NCBI GenBank assembly: GCA_905479575.1
Contig: CAJQNB010000069.1
Location: forward strand, 54,223-118,222
DNA from: an uncultured Pseudophaeobacter sp.
GTDB taxonomy: Bacteria > Pseudomonadota > Alphaproteobacteria > Rhodobacterales > Rhodobacteraceae
Direction of reading: 5' to 3'
Length of the DNA: 64,000 nucleotides
Every line of letters starts with the position of its first letter. Position 1 is the stretch's first letter. Below the pieces are notes generated by a model, which saw only the letters and a program-made list of their open reading frames with translations, had not been told where the DNA came from and made no database searches. Positions 1 through 8,239 of this stretch are shown here, piece by piece. The translations under genes and the position numbers were made by a program.

Positions 1-546
1 AACACCGCAGGCCCCATCTGCAACCACAGCGGCGATACGACCGGCAAGGCCCGCCATGACATGCTGCGCCGTTGTGGGGCTGATCTGCCCCGAAGGGTTG
101 GCCGAGGGAGCCGCTACGGGACCGTCGAGCGCGGCCAGCAGCTTTTGCGCCGTGGGATGGGCTGGCACCCGCACCGCCAGGGTGTCGAGCCCGGCCGTGA
201 CCAGCTCGGAGATGCCATGTCCGGGTGCCAGCGGCAGCACCAGCGTTAGCGGTCCGGGCCAGAAGGCGCGGGCCAGGGTCTCGGCCCAAGGATTCCATAT
301 AACGTGGCGTTTTGCAGCCTCAACCGAGGCCACATGGGCGATCAGCGGGTTGAAGCTGGGACGCCCCTTGGCGGCATAGATCGCCGCCACCGCATCGCCG
401 CGCCGGGCATCGGCGCCCAGGCCATAGACCGTCTCGGTTGGGAAAGAGACCAGATCGCCCTGCCGCAGCAGCTGCGCTGCGCGACTGATCCCGCTGGCGG
501 AGGCATCCAGCATTTGCGTTGCTTTTTGGTCGGTTTCTTGAGGCAT
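1..546 (-). CDS. tsaC: L-threonylcarbamoyladenylate synthase (Sua5/YrdC), 3' end cut off by window
   Basis: This enzyme makes threonylcarbamoyl-AMP from threonine, bicarbonate and ATP, the first step of the t6A37 modification of ANN-decoding tRNAs in the cytoplasm. Reading down from an ATG, the protein begins MPQETDQKAT. It carries the YrdC signatures PTETVYGLGADA (about residues 36-47), KGRPSFNPLIAHV (60-72), FWPGPLTLVLP, and PVAAPSANPSGQISPTTAQHV near the C-terminal end of the visible part. The frame stays open for 182 codons to the window edge, so the stop and any C-terminal Sua5 domain are outside; whether it is the short TsaC or long Sua5 form cannot be told. It diverges from the acyl-CoA dehydrogenase gene. 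Confidence 0.93.
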   Translation of the reverse strand, partial: MPQETDQKATQMLDASASGISRAAQLLRQGDLVSFPTETVYGLGADARRGDAVAAIYAAKGRPSFNPLIAHVASVEAAKRHVIWNPWAETLARAFWPGPLTLVLPLAPGHGISELVTAGLDTLAVRVPAHPTAQKLLAALDGPVAAPSANPSGQISPTTAQHVMAGLAGRIAAVVADGACGV

Positions 547-700
547 TTTGGGTGACGCGGCGTTTTGGTTGATTGCAAGGGGGCGAAGGTTAGGTAATCG
601 ATCAGCTAAACTGATAGACAGCGCAACAGACATACCGGGCGGTTTGGGCAATGCCAAGCCTGCGCCCGCGATTATCCCCAAGGCCGACAAGAGGATGCCT

Positions 701-2404
701 ATGACCTTCCGTGCCCCCGTTTCCGAGTATGAGTTTCTCCTGAACACCGTGATTGGCTTTGAGCAGATCGCCCAGACGGACCGATTCAGCGAGGCAAGCC
801 GTGAACTGGTGACTGCGATCCTGACCGAAGCGGGCAAGCTGTGTGATGAGGTCATGGCGCCGCTGCAACGGGCGGGCGATGTGCAGCCTGCGGCGCTGGA
901 AAACGGCGTGGTGCGGACCTCGCCCGGCTTTGGCAAGGGGTTCACGGCCATTGCCGAAGGCGGCTGGATTGGCATGAGCGCCGCGCCTGAGCAGGGCGGC
1001 ATGGGGCTGCCGATGACCCTGACGGCGGCAGTGAATGAGATGATGTCGGGGGCCTGCCTGTCTTTGCAGCTGGCACCCCTGATGAGCCAGGGCCAGATCG
1101 AGGCGCTGGAGCATCACGCCAGTGACGCCCTGAAACAGATGTACCTGCCGAAACTGATCTCGGGGGAATGGACCGGCACCATGAACCTGACGGAACCGCA
1201 GGCGGGCTCTGACGTGGGGGCGCTCAGCTCTCGGGCCGAAGCCAATGGCGATGGATCCTATGCGGTGACCGGCCAGAAGATCTATATCTCCTGGGGCGAC
1301 AATGATTTTGCCGAGAATGTCTGCCATCTGGTGCTGGCGCGATTGCCCGACGGGGTGCCTGGCACCAAGGGGATCTCGCTGTTTCTGGTGCCCAAGTTCC
1401 TGCCCAACGAGGATGGCACCCTGGGTGCTGCCAACACATTGGGTGTGGTCAGCCTGGAGCATAAGATGGGCCTGCATGGCAGCCCGACCTGCGTGATGCA
1501 GTTTGATGGCGCCAAGGGCTGGCTGGTTGGCCCCGAACATGGGGGTATGGCTGCGATGTTCACCATGATGAACAATGCCCGCCTGGGCGTCGGCGGCCAG
1601 GGCGTTGGCGTTAGCGAAGCGGCCTATCAGCAGGCGATGTCCTATGCGTTGGAGCGCAAACAGGGTAAGACGCCCTCGGGCTTTATCGCGGATCACGCCG
1701 ATGTGCGCCGGATGCTGATGGAGATGAAAGCCGATACCTACGCTGCGCGGGCGATCCTGCTGGCCTGTGCTCATGCCACCGATATGCAGACCGCAACCGG
1801 GGCTGCGGATTGGAAGGCGCGGGCTGCCTTTCTGACTCCAATCGCCAAGGCCTTTGGCACCGAGACCGGCATTCGGGTGGCCGATCTGGGCATTCAGGTG
1901 CATGGGGGCATGGGCTTTATCGAGGAAAGCGGCGCGGCTCAGTTCCTGCGAGATGTGCGGGTGACCTCGATCTATGAGGGCACCAATGGCATCCAGGCGA
2001 TGGATCTGGTGGCGCGCAAGATGATGGATGGCGGCGATATGGCCCATCGCATCATTGACGAGATCGAAGCCCAGGCCGAGGGCGCCCGGGCCACCCATCC
2101 CAATATGGGAGAGGCGGTCTGGCAGGCCTGCGAATCCCTGCGTGAAACCACTGAATGGCTGGTAGAGCAGGACGACCTGCAGGATCGCTTTGCCGGGGCG
2201 GTGCCCTATCTGCGCGCCTTTGCCCGGGTTCTGGGGGGGCATTACCACCTGTCTGCGGCCATTGCCGACAAGGGTGGCCCGCGCGAAAAACTGGCGCGGT
2301 TCTACATCAAACGCATGCTGCCGGAACATTCGGGTCTGCTGACCCATGTGCAGGAAGGTGCCGCCGGCACCATGGCGCTCACTCTTGAAGAATTGGCAGG
2401 CTGA
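701..2404 (+). CDS. acyl-CoA dehydrogenase, DmdC-like long family
   Basis: FAD-dependent acyl-CoA dehydrogenase that passes electrons to ETF. The protein is about 567 residues, longer than classic 380-residue enzymes and matching the family that includes the methylmercaptopropionyl-CoA dehydrogenase DmdC. Visible landmarks are the N-terminal RAPVSEYEFLLN, the acyl-CoA/FAD region TEPQAGSDVG followed by YISWGDND, GGQGVGVSEAAYQQA, IQVHGGMGFIEE and the active-site region SIYEGTNGIQ. I chose the ATG at 701 because AAGAGG lies 6 bases upstream; an ATG two codons earlier abuts that motif, and the frame is open further upstream without a good site. The next gene starts 2 bases after the stop, so the two are co-transcribed. 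The substrate (DMSP-derived or a long/branched acyl-CoA) cannot be decided from sequence. Confidence 0.88.
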   Translation: MTFRAPVSEYEFLLNTVIGFEQIAQTDRFSEASRELVTAILTEAGKLCDEVMAPLQRAGDVQPAALENGVVRTSPGFGKGFTAIAEGGWIGMSAAPEQGGMGLPMTLTAAVNEMMSGACLSLQLAPLMSQGQIEALEHHASDALKQMYLPKLISGEWTGTMNLTEPQAGSDVGALSSRAEANGDGSYAVTGQKIYISWGDNDFAENVCHLVLARLPDGVPGTKGISLFLVPKFLPNEDGTLGAANTLGVVSLEHKMGLHGSPTCVMQFDGAKGWLVGPEHGGMAAMFTMMNNARLGVGGQGVGVSEAAYQQAMSYALERKQGKTPSGFIADHADVRRMLMEMKADTYAARAILLACAHATDMQTATGAADWKARAAFLTPIAKAFGTETGIRVADLGIQVHGGMGFIEESGAAQFLRDVRVTSIYEGTNGIQAMDLVARKMMDGGDMAHRIIDEIEAQAEGARATHPNMGEAVWQACESLRETTEWLVEQDDLQDRFAGAVPYLRAFARVLGGHYHLSAAIADKGGPREKLARFYIKRMLPEHSGLLTHVQEGAAGTMALTLEELAG

Positions 2405-2406
2405 TC

Positions 2407-3453
2407 ATGGCAAGTGTCCCCGAAGTAGGCCCCCGCACCCCCTGGACCGAACCGCCCGCGCTGGGCGAGGCGATTGAGGTCGCCGAAGGGGTTCTGTGGA
2501 TGCGCCAGCCGCTGCCGATGAAGCTGGATCACGTCAACATCTATGCCCTGGACGAGGGCGACAGCTGGACGGTGGTGGACACCGGCTTTAACACCCGCAA
2601 AAGCCGCGAAATCTGGCAAAGCCTGATGGCAGGCCCCTTGAAGGGCAAGCCGATCAGCCGGATTGTCGGCACCCATCATCACCCCGATCACATCGGTCTG
2701 GCGGGCTGGTTTCAGTCCGAATATGGCGCCGAGCTGGTCACCAGCCGCACTGCCTGGCTGTTTGCCCGCATGCTGACGCTGGATGTGCAGGAAACCTGGC
2801 CCGCCGAAACCCTGGCCTATTACCGCTCTGCCGGGATGGACGGGGAGATTTATGACAAACGCATTGCCGACCGGCCCTTCAATTTCTCCGATATGGTCTA
2901 CCCGATGCCGCTGGGCTTTACCCGGGTGCAACAGGGCGATGTCTTTCGCATGGGCGGGCGTGACTGGGATGTGCATATGGGCAATGGCCACGCGCCCGAA
3001 CACGCCACCTTCTGGAGTCGCGATGACAATCTTGTGATCACTGGCGACCAGATCCTGGCCTCGATCAGCCCCAATATCGGGGTCTATGCCACCGAACCCA
3101 TGGCCGATCCCCTGGGCGAATGGCTGGAGGCCTGCGAGCGGCTGGCACCGCTGTCGCGCCCGGATCATCTGGCGCTGGGGGGCCATAAGCTGCCCTTTAC
3201 CCGGTTGCCGCTGCGCATGCGGCAGCTGATCGACAATCACCACGGCGCGCTTGACCGGCTGATGAACCATCTTGAAACGCCAAAGACCGCAGCCGATTGT
3301 TTTGCGCCGCTGTTCAAGCGTAAGATTGGCGAGGGTGAATATGGGCTTGCACTGGTAGAGGCGGTGGCCCATGTCAATCATCTGTACCGCACAGGTCGCG
3401 TCAGTCGCGTCAAAAGCGACAACGACGCCTGGATGTACCAGAGCATAGATTAG
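2407..3453 (+). CDS. MBL-fold metallo-hydrolase
   Basis: Metallo-beta-lactamase-fold hydrolase of 348 residues. The metal-binding motif HxHxDH is visible as H90-H-H92-P-D94-H95, followed by GNGHAPEH (second metal His), TGDQIL (bridging Asp) and GGHKLPF (C-terminal His). The C-terminal 100 residues resemble the small winged-helix tail of LACTB2-like proteins, some of which act on thioesters or RNA. It follows the acyl-CoA dehydrogenase by only 2 bases, so a role in acyl-CoA or thioester clean-up is a reasonable inference; the substrate is unknown. No signal peptide is apparent, so it is probably cytoplasmic. Confidence 0.85.
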   Translation: MASVPEVGPRTPWTEPPALGEAIEVAEGVLWMRQPLPMKLDHVNIYALDEGDSWTVVDTGFNTRKSREIWQSLMAGPLKGKPISRIVGTHHHPDHIGLAGWFQSEYGAELVTSRTAWLFARMLTLDVQETWPAETLAYYRSAGMDGEIYDKRIADRPFNFSDMVYPMPLGFTRVQQGDVFRMGGRDWDVHMGNGHAPEHATFWSRDDNLVITGDQILASISPNIGVYATEPMADPLGEWLEACERLAPLSRPDHLALGGHKLPFTRLPLRMRQLIDNHHGALDRLMNHLETPKTAADCFAPLFKRKIGEGEYGLALVEAVAHVNHLYRTGRVSRVKSDNDAWMYQSID

Positions 3454-3498
3454 GCGCCGGGTGTTCCCCGGCAGAAGAGTGGCAGGGGAGTGAAGGCC

Positions 3499-3948
3499 AT
3501 GGACAACAAGATTTCAACCAGCGCCGAGGCCGTCGAGGCCGCGGCATTGCCCTGCGTCCATGAGGTGCATGCGGACCCAGAGGCCAAAAATGGTCTCACC
3601 GAAGTGCCAGAACAGCTGCAAAAAACCGATGGTGCCAAGAGCCAGGCGCGCTGGGCCTATGAGCGGCTGATCCTATATATCCAGAACTTTGAGAAGCAGT
3701 TGGACAGCGAGCATGAGGTGGCCATGGGCTTTGTCGGCGGTGACGCCGGGGTGCTGCGGATCGAGGGCATGGGGTATTATGACCCTGACATCGTGACATT
3801 CTATGGCACCGATGGCGCAGGCGCCAAAACCCAACTGGTGCAGCATGTGAGCCAGATGAACGTGATGCTGCGCGCCCTGCCCAAACCCCGCGAGGAAGTC
3901 CCGGCCAATCGTATCGGATTTCGTCTGGCCAGCGACCTGGAGACCTAG
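3499..3948 (+). CDS. conserved hypothetical protein (DUF6173-like)
   Basis: A soluble, acidic protein of 149 residues without transmembrane segments or signal peptide. From memory it resembles the rhodobacteral DUF6173 family, particularly the stretch RIEGMGYYDPDIVTFYG; this was not checked. The ATG is preferred over a GTG three codons upstream because AGGGGAG sits 8 bases before the ATG but touches the GTG. It lies 45 bases after the MBL hydrolase and may be read through from it. Function unknown. Confidence 0.7.
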   Translation: MDNKISTSAEAVEAAALPCVHEVHADPEAKNGLTEVPEQLQKTDGAKSQARWAYERLILYIQNFEKQLDSEHEVAMGFVGGDAGVLRIEGMGYYDPDIVTFYGTDGAGAKTQLVQHVSQMNVMLRALPKPREEVPANRIGFRLASDLET

Positions 3949-4136
3949 GGGCGGCGATTCGGCGGTGCGCCTTGTCCGGGGGCTGCAGCGGGCAGAACAG
4001 CTGCGGATTGGGGCAAGGACGCGACGGATTGGTCGCAGGTTGGGGTTTTTGCCCCCCTGTGCGGCAATGACGTGGTGACAGGCAATTTGAAATCCAGTAT
4101 CCAGCAAAAAAACATACGCGAATAGAAAGATCCATC

Positions 4137-4271
4137 ATGGCTGAACACAAACACGGTACCATGGACTCTAAAGTTCAAGAAGAAACCTATGCAGGCTTCA
4201 TCACCTTCACCACGCGTTTCACCATCTTCCTGGTGTTTCTGGCGTTGTTTCTCGCCGTATTTGCAACCTGA
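4137..4271 (+). CDS. aa3-type cytochrome c oxidase subunit IV
   Basis: A 44-residue single-span membrane protein: hydrophilic N-terminus (MAEHKHGTMDSKVQEETYAG) followed by one hydrophobic helix, FTIFLVFLALFLAVFAT. This is the typical size and pattern of the small bacterial subunit IV that packs against the aa3 cytochrome c oxidase core (known from Paracoccus and Rhodobacter); it is not needed for catalysis in those species. The other oxidase subunits are not in this window, so it is an unlinked microgene. The shine-dalgarno signal (GAAAGAT) is weak. The TGA precedes the next ATG by 9 bases. Confidence 0.85.
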   Translation: MAEHKHGTMDSKVQEETYAGFITFTTRFTIFLVFLALFLAVFAT

Positions 4272-4280
4272 TCCTTGCAC

Positions 4281-4952
4281 ATGACATCTGGTAAAGCGGT
4301 TGCGCGCCGGGCGCCTGGTCGTATTGGCCTGGCGATGGCTCTTTTGGCGGGCAGTATTGTGCTGGCGGGCTGTGAGGCCCAGAAAAAGCCCAATGCGGAT
4401 GCGGCGACACTTGCAGCAGCATCCTATACCCACAGCGGGCCACCTGCGCTGACCTTGTTTACCATGGTCAACAACCGGACCGGCTCCGGTGGTCATACCT
4501 CCCTGATGATCAATGCCTCTGAGCGGGTGATCTTTGACCCTGCCGGATCCTTTTATGCAGATGTGGTGCCGGAACGGAATGACGTGCTGTTTGGCATCAC
4601 TCCGCCTGTTGTGCTGGCCTATCGCGGTGCCCATGCCCGCAGCACCCACCATGTGGTGGTGCAGCGTCTTGAGGTCACGCCTGCGCAGGCGCAGCTGGCC
4701 TATGAGCTGGCGATCTCAAATGGTCGGGTGCCGGGGGCCTATTGCGCCAATTCCACCTCCTCCATCCTGCGCCAGATCCCTGGGCTGCAAGGTTTGAAAA
4801 CCACATTCTACCCGGTGAAGCTGTCCGAGCAGTTCGGCGCGCTTCCCGGTGTTGTCACCAGCAAATACTATGAGGATGACGACGCGGATCTGCAAAAGGC
4901 CCTAGCTGAGGGCAATGTTGTCCTGAACTACGAGACCACGCAGAGCGAGTAA
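4281..4952 (+). CDS. putative lipoprotein with NlpC/P60- or LRAT-like His-Cys arrangement
   Basis: Predicted outer-membrane or periplasmic lipoprotein of 223 residues. A signal peptide with a lipobox (VLAGC, Cys31) is followed by a domain with GGHTSLMIN (His72) and AYCANSTSSIL (Cys155). The order histidine-then-cysteine is what circularly permuted NlpC/P60 and LRAT-like thiol enzymes show, so a hydrolase or acyltransferase role is possible, but the family assignment is inference. The ATG at 4281 is used; a TTG two codons upstream is the alternative. It closes the short plus-strand run and is followed directly by a strong terminator. Confidence 0.72.
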   Translation: MTSGKAVARRAPGRIGLAMALLAGSIVLAGCEAQKKPNADAATLAAASYTHSGPPALTLFTMVNNRTGSGGHTSLMINASERVIFDPAGSFYADVVPERNDVLFGITPPVVLAYRGAHARSTHHVVVQRLEVTPAQAQLAYELAISNGRVPGAYCANSTSSILRQIPGLQGLKTTFYPVKLSEQFGALPGVVTSKYYEDDDADLQKALAEGNVVLNYETTQSE

Positions 4953-4982
4953 TCCGTGCGGCGGACCAAGTAAAGATCAGAG

Positions 4983-5020
4983 CGGCTGAGCGGGGAAAAA
5001 CCTGCTCAGCCGTTTTTTTT
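4983..5020 (+). terminator. rho-independent terminator
   Basis: A perfect 9-bp stem, CGGCTGAGC and GCTCAGCCG, encloses a 12-base loop and is followed by eight T residues. It ends the lipoprotein transcription unit and separates it from the converging minus-strand orphan. Confidence 0.9.
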
Positions 5021-5038
5021 GAGCAGTTGAGGCGAGGG

Positions 5039-5407
5039 TCATTCTACGTTCGCCAAGATCGCCTCAATCATAGGTCTGGTGAATTCTGTCTCCGGAGAGT
5101 CCGTTTTGTCTTTCTTGCGATGATATTCACCAGCGTCAAAAGCTTCATAAATCTCATAGAACGGAGAGGGCACCATCCCGCCGTTGAGGTGTCCCACCAG
5201 AACAGACCAAAGATCGTTCATGATGGAACCGCAGCGGGTGTAGCAGAGTATACCGCGTTGGTATCTCCGGGCGACTTCCAAGCTGAGAGAGTTGTAAAAC
5301 ACCTCTTTTGAAAGATCTTCAGTCAGGGAGCGAACATGGTTTTCCGTGATCCTTTGACCAGGAGATTCAGAAGCCAGGGCGATCAAATCGTCAAGCTTAT
5401 GATCCAT
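5039..5407 (-). CDS. hypothetical protein, low-GC orphan
   Basis: A soluble protein of 122 residues starting MDHKLDDLIALASESPGQ. I do not recognise the family. It has two cysteines in GILCYTRCGSIMNDLW, no membrane segments, and a charged C-terminus (EYHRKKDKTDSPE). The start ATG has AAAGGG 7 bases upstream. Base composition is visibly more AT-rich than its neighbours and codon use differs (many AAA, ATA, TCA type codons), which suggests recent acquisition. Size and composition would suit an immunity-type or orphan accessory protein, but there is no partner gene next to it. Confidence 0.7.
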   Translation of the reverse strand: MDHKLDDLIALASESPGQRITENHVRSLTEDLSKEVFYNSLSLEVARRYQRGILCYTRCGSIMNDLWSVLVGHLNGGMVPSPFYEIYEAFDAGEYHRKKDKTDSPETEFTRPMIEAILANVE

Positions 5408-5442
5408 GACTTTCCCTTTTGATCGACCGGGGTCTTGCAATT

Positions 5443-5772
5443 CTACCCAAGCAAAAACAGCAGCAAAAACCCACTGACACCGCTGAGCAGTGCCCAGAGC
5501 ACATTGCGGGTGAAATAGCCCACCGCGAAGGTTAGGGCGGCGACAGCCAGATGCGGCAGGCTGGTCTCTCCGCCTGTCGGGGAGGGCCAGACAACCAGGG
5601 GCGTGACCAATGCCGGCAGAATGGCCACCGCCGTATAGCGCAGGTGCCGCATCAGCCAGGCAGGCATCGGGCGCCCGCCCATAAATCCGATAAAGGCAAA
5701 CCGCAGGGCAAAGCTGCCGACCGCCATGCCGGTTATCACAATCCAAAGGCTGAGGCTGTCAAATCCGTTCAT
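5443..5772 (-). CDS. azlD: AzlD family branched-chain amino acid exporter subunit
   Basis: Small inner-membrane protein of 109 residues with about four hydrophobic helices and the AzlD-like motif FALRFAFIGFMGGRPMPAWLMRHLRYTA (quoted in part). AzlD pairs with AzlC to export branched-chain amino acids or toxic analogues. Its start overlaps the azlC stop by 4 bases, giving translational coupling with the larger partner. Length is typical for the family. Confidence 0.88.
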   Translation of the reverse strand: MNGFDSLSLWIVITGMAVGSFALRFAFIGFMGGRPMPAWLMRHLRYTAVAILPALVTPLVVWPSPTGGETSLPHLAVAALTFAVGYFTRNVLWALLSGVSGFLLLFLLG

Positions 5773-6521
5773 GATGAGGTCTCCTGGCTGGCGCTGCTGC
5801 TGGGGGTGCGGCGGGCGGCTTTGCGTTCAAGCCAGAGCTCAGTCTGGGCGCCGGCCATCATACCTGCCAGCCCGGCAACAATCAGCCCAAGGTTATGGGG
5901 CATCAAGGTTGCAGGCAGCGCAGCGACAATGGCGACAAAGCAGGCAACCATATGCGCAGGGGTGCGCAGCATTGGGCCGATCATTGCCAGAAAGGCCAGG
6001 GGTAGCACAAAATCCAACCCCCAGCTTGCCGGGATCTGCGCCCCCACCAAAGCGCCGACGACCGTGGCGATCATCCAGCTGGGGGCAATCACCGAGGTGG
6101 TGCCAAAGAAATAGGCCATGCGCTGCGGCGTGGTCATCTCTGGTTCGGTCTCAAATTTGACGATCGATAGGGCGTAGGATTGATCCACGGTCATATAGGC
6201 GGCACAGGCGCGCTGCCACATCGGCGCATCGCCAAGGTAGGGGGTCAGCGAGGCGGAATACATTCCCATCCGCAGATTCACCGCCAGGGCCGAGACCAGA
6301 ACGATCAGCAGCGGCGTGTTCTCTTGCAGCAGTTGCAGGGCGGTGAACTGGGCGGCGCCCGCAAAAACCGCGAGCGAAAAGGCCAGGGCCTCAAGGACAT
6401 TTAGTCCCGCTTCGGCAGCCAGAACTCCAAACAATAGGCCAAAAGGACTGGCCACAAGCAGAAAGGGCAGGCTGTCGCGCAGTCCTTTCCAAAACAGGGA
6501 TTTCGTGGTGGTGATTGCCAT
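5769..6521 (-). CDS. azlC: AzlC family branched-chain amino acid exporter subunit
   Basis: Inner-membrane protein of 250 residues, first gene of the azlCD pair. It has the AzlC pattern: GLRDSLPFLLVASPFGLLFGVLAAEAG, an amphipathic FAGAAQFTALQLL segment, RMGMYSASLTPYLGDAP and WMIATVVGALVGAQIP. The family exports branched-chain amino acids (first seen as azaleucine resistance). The gene diverges from fdhD with only 55 bases between the two starts, so their promoters overlap. Confidence 0.88.
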   Translation of the reverse strand: MAITTTKSLFWKGLRDSLPFLLVASPFGLLFGVLAAEAGLNVLEALAFSLAVFAGAAQFTALQLLQENTPLLIVLVSALAVNLRMGMYSASLTPYLGDAPMWQRACAAYMTVDQSYALSIVKFETEPEMTTPQRMAYFFGTTSVIAPSWMIATVVGALVGAQIPASWGLDFVLPLAFLAMIGPMLRTPAHMVACFVAIVAALPATLMPHNLGLIVAGLAGMMAGAQTELWLERKAARRTPSSSASQETSS

Positions 6522-6576
6522 GCGCCCGTCCTAAGTTCACTGACAACTTGGTAGGCAGCTTCAAAGGGCTCTGCAA

Positions 6577-7470
6577 TTGGTAAAATCATCTGACCTCACG
6601 GAGATCTTATCCGAGTACCTGATTGCGCCCGATCCGGGGCGCCCAGGCCTGACCCGTGGCGTGACCGGCCATGACGAACACGGCGCTGCGGTGTCCCTGT
6701 CGGTGGTCGAGGAACGCCCGCTGACCATCTATCTGAATCGGCAGGAAATTGTCACCGCCATGACCATTGGCGACTACCCAGAGTATCTGGCGCTGGGCTT
6801 CCTGCGCAATCAGGGCATGCTGTCCCCGGGCGAGGATATCCTGCGCGTCGACTATGATGAAGAGCTGGAGGTGGTGGTGGTGCGCACCGCCCGCGAGACC
6901 AACTATGAGGAAAAATTGCAGAAAAAAACCCGCACCTCTGGCTGCGCGGTGGGCACCGTTTTTGGCGATATGATGGAGGGGCTGGAGGATGTGCAGCTGC
7001 CTGCCACACCGGTGAAAACCTCTTGGCTCTATGCCCTGGCGCATAAGATCAACCGCACCCCCTCGCTCTATCTTGAGGCCGGGGCAATCCATGGCACGGT
7101 GCTGTGTCACCAGGACCGTCCGCTGGTCTATATGGAGGATGTGGGGCGCCATAATGCGGTGGACAAGATCGCCGGCTGGATGCTGTCGGAAGGCGTCGAT
7201 GCATCGGATAAGATCCTTTATACCACGGGCCGGATGACCTCCGAGATGGTGATCAAAACTGCGATGATGGGCATTCCGGTGCTGGCCTCGCGCTCGGGCT
7301 TTACCGCCTGGGGCGTCGAGATCGCCCAGCAGGTCGGCCTCACCCTGATTGGCCGCATGAAAGGCCAGCGGTTTGTCTGCCTGTCCGGCGACGGGCGACT
7401 AGAGCGCGACATGGACCCGCGCGATGCGCCGGTTGAGGCAAAGAAATATCGCAGGAAGGGTGCGGAGTGA
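6577..7470 (+). CDS. fdhD: formate dehydrogenase accessory sulfurtransferase FdhD
   Basis: FdhD carries sulfur from a cysteine desulfurase to the bis-MGD cofactor of formate dehydrogenases. The 297-residue protein has the family blocks LGFLRNQGML, TSGCAVGTVFGD, HGTVLCHQDRPLVYMEDVGRHNAVDKIAG and TTGRMTSEMVIKTAMMGIPVLASRSG. Only one cysteine (C123) is present where E. coli FdhD has a CxxC pair; the second position is G126. The best start is TTG with AAAGGG 8 bases upstream; no ATG or GTG lies in a credible place. It heads a molybdenum-cofactor run with mobA, mobB and moeA, although a strong hairpin separates it from mobA. Confidence 0.93.
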   Translation: MVKSSDLTEILSEYLIAPDPGRPGLTRGVTGHDEHGAAVSLSVVEERPLTIYLNRQEIVTAMTIGDYPEYLALGFLRNQGMLSPGEDILRVDYDEELEVVVVRTARETNYEEKLQKKTRTSGCAVGTVFGDMMEGLEDVQLPATPVKTSWLYALAHKINRTPSLYLEAGAIHGTVLCHQDRPLVYMEDVGRHNAVDKIAGWMLSEGVDASDKILYTTGRMTSEMVIKTAMMGIPVLASRSGFTAWGVEIAQQVGLTLIGRMKGQRFVCLSGDGRLERDMDPRDAPVEAKKYRRKGAE

Positions 7471-7500
7471 ACCGGTTGGAAATGTCTCTCCAGTTTTCTA

Positions 7501-7552
7501 GCCCGGCGCAGCCGGGCTGCGCCCAACCCGCCCCTCACGGGGTGGGCGCTTT
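7501..7552 (+). terminator. double hairpin after fdhD, probable terminator
   Basis: Two adjacent perfect stems: GCCCGGC/GCCGGGC with a 3-base loop (7501-7517), then GCGCCCA/TGGGCGC (7519-7549) whose interior CCCC/GGGG also pairs. The second is followed by TTTGT only, so termination may be partial and allow read-through to mobA. Confidence 0.55.
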
Positions 7553-7603
7553 GTACTCTCTTTTCTGTTGTCGCGTCCGTACGACGTCATAGGAGATCAA
7601 TAA

Positions 7604-8239
7604 ATGACCAAACCCCTCGGAGTAATCCTAGCCGGTGGTCTCGCCACCCGGATGGGCGGCGGCGACAAAGGCCTGTTGCAGATCGGTGGCCAAAGCCTGC
7701 TGGCGCGGGTCCGCGACCGGCTGGACTCACAGGTCTCAGGCTTGGCGCTGAACGCCAACGGCGATGCGGCGCGCTTTGCTGATCTGGGCCTGCCGGTGGT
7801 GGCTGACAGCATTGATGGCTTTGCCGGTCCCCTGGCCGGGGTGCTGGCCGGGCTCGACTGGGCCGCCGGGCAGGGGGCTGAGGCCATTGTCACCGCTGCT
7901 GCCGATACGCCGTTTTTCCCGACGGATCTGGTGGCGCGATTGGTGGCGGCTTCAGAGGGCCAGACACACCCGCTGGTGCTGGCGACAACGCCGCGCACCG
8001 GCGACGCGCTGAAATCGGGGGGCCGCAGCAAGGTCAATCGCCACCCGACCTTTGGCCTCTGGCCGGTGGCCCTGCGCGATGATCTACGGGCGGCGCTCAA
8101 GGATGGTCTGCGCAAGGTGGTGCTCTGGACCGACCAGCACGGAGGCCGCGAGGCGCTGTTTGACGCCACCCCCTTTGATCCCTTTTTCAACGTCAACACG
8201 CCTGCGGATCTCACCCGGGCTAAGGAGCTGATGCGATGA
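7604..8239 (+). CDS. mobA: molybdenum cofactor guanylyltransferase MobA
   Basis: MobA transfers GMP from GTP to molybdopterin, forming the MGD cofactor needed by formate dehydrogenases and other DMSO-reductase-family enzymes. The 211-residue protein opens with the nucleotidyltransferase signature GVILAGGLATRMGGGDKGLL (residues 6-25) and keeps AAADTPFFP (metal-binding Asp) and FFNVNTPADL near the C-terminus. Its stop overlaps the mobB start by 4 bases, giving translational coupling. Confidence 0.93.
   Translation: MTKPLGVILAGGLATRMGGGDKGLLQIGGQSLLARVRDRLDSQVSGLALNANGDAARFADLGLPVVADSIDGFAGPLAGVLAGLDWAAGQGAEAIVTAAADTPFFPTDLVARLVAASEGQTHPLVLATTPRTGDALKSGGRSKVNRHPTFGLWPVALRDDLRAALKDGLRKVVLWTDQHGGREALFDATPFDPFFNVNTPADLTRAKELMR

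Noticed and set aside
601..615. ATCAG-CTAAA-CTGAT dyad between tsaC and the acyl-CoA dehydrogenase gene
   Set aside because: Short 5-bp arms in an AT-richer promoter spacer; too weak to call an operator.
602..2347. Long open frame antisense to the acyl-CoA dehydrogenase gene
   Set aside because: Its translation has no family-like motifs and mirrors the high-GC codon pattern of the real gene; no ribosome site.
3033..3042. TGTGATCACT inside the MBL hydrolase gene
   Set aside because: Nine of ten bases of the TCA palindrome but within coding sequence, unpaired and without the flanks; treated as chance.
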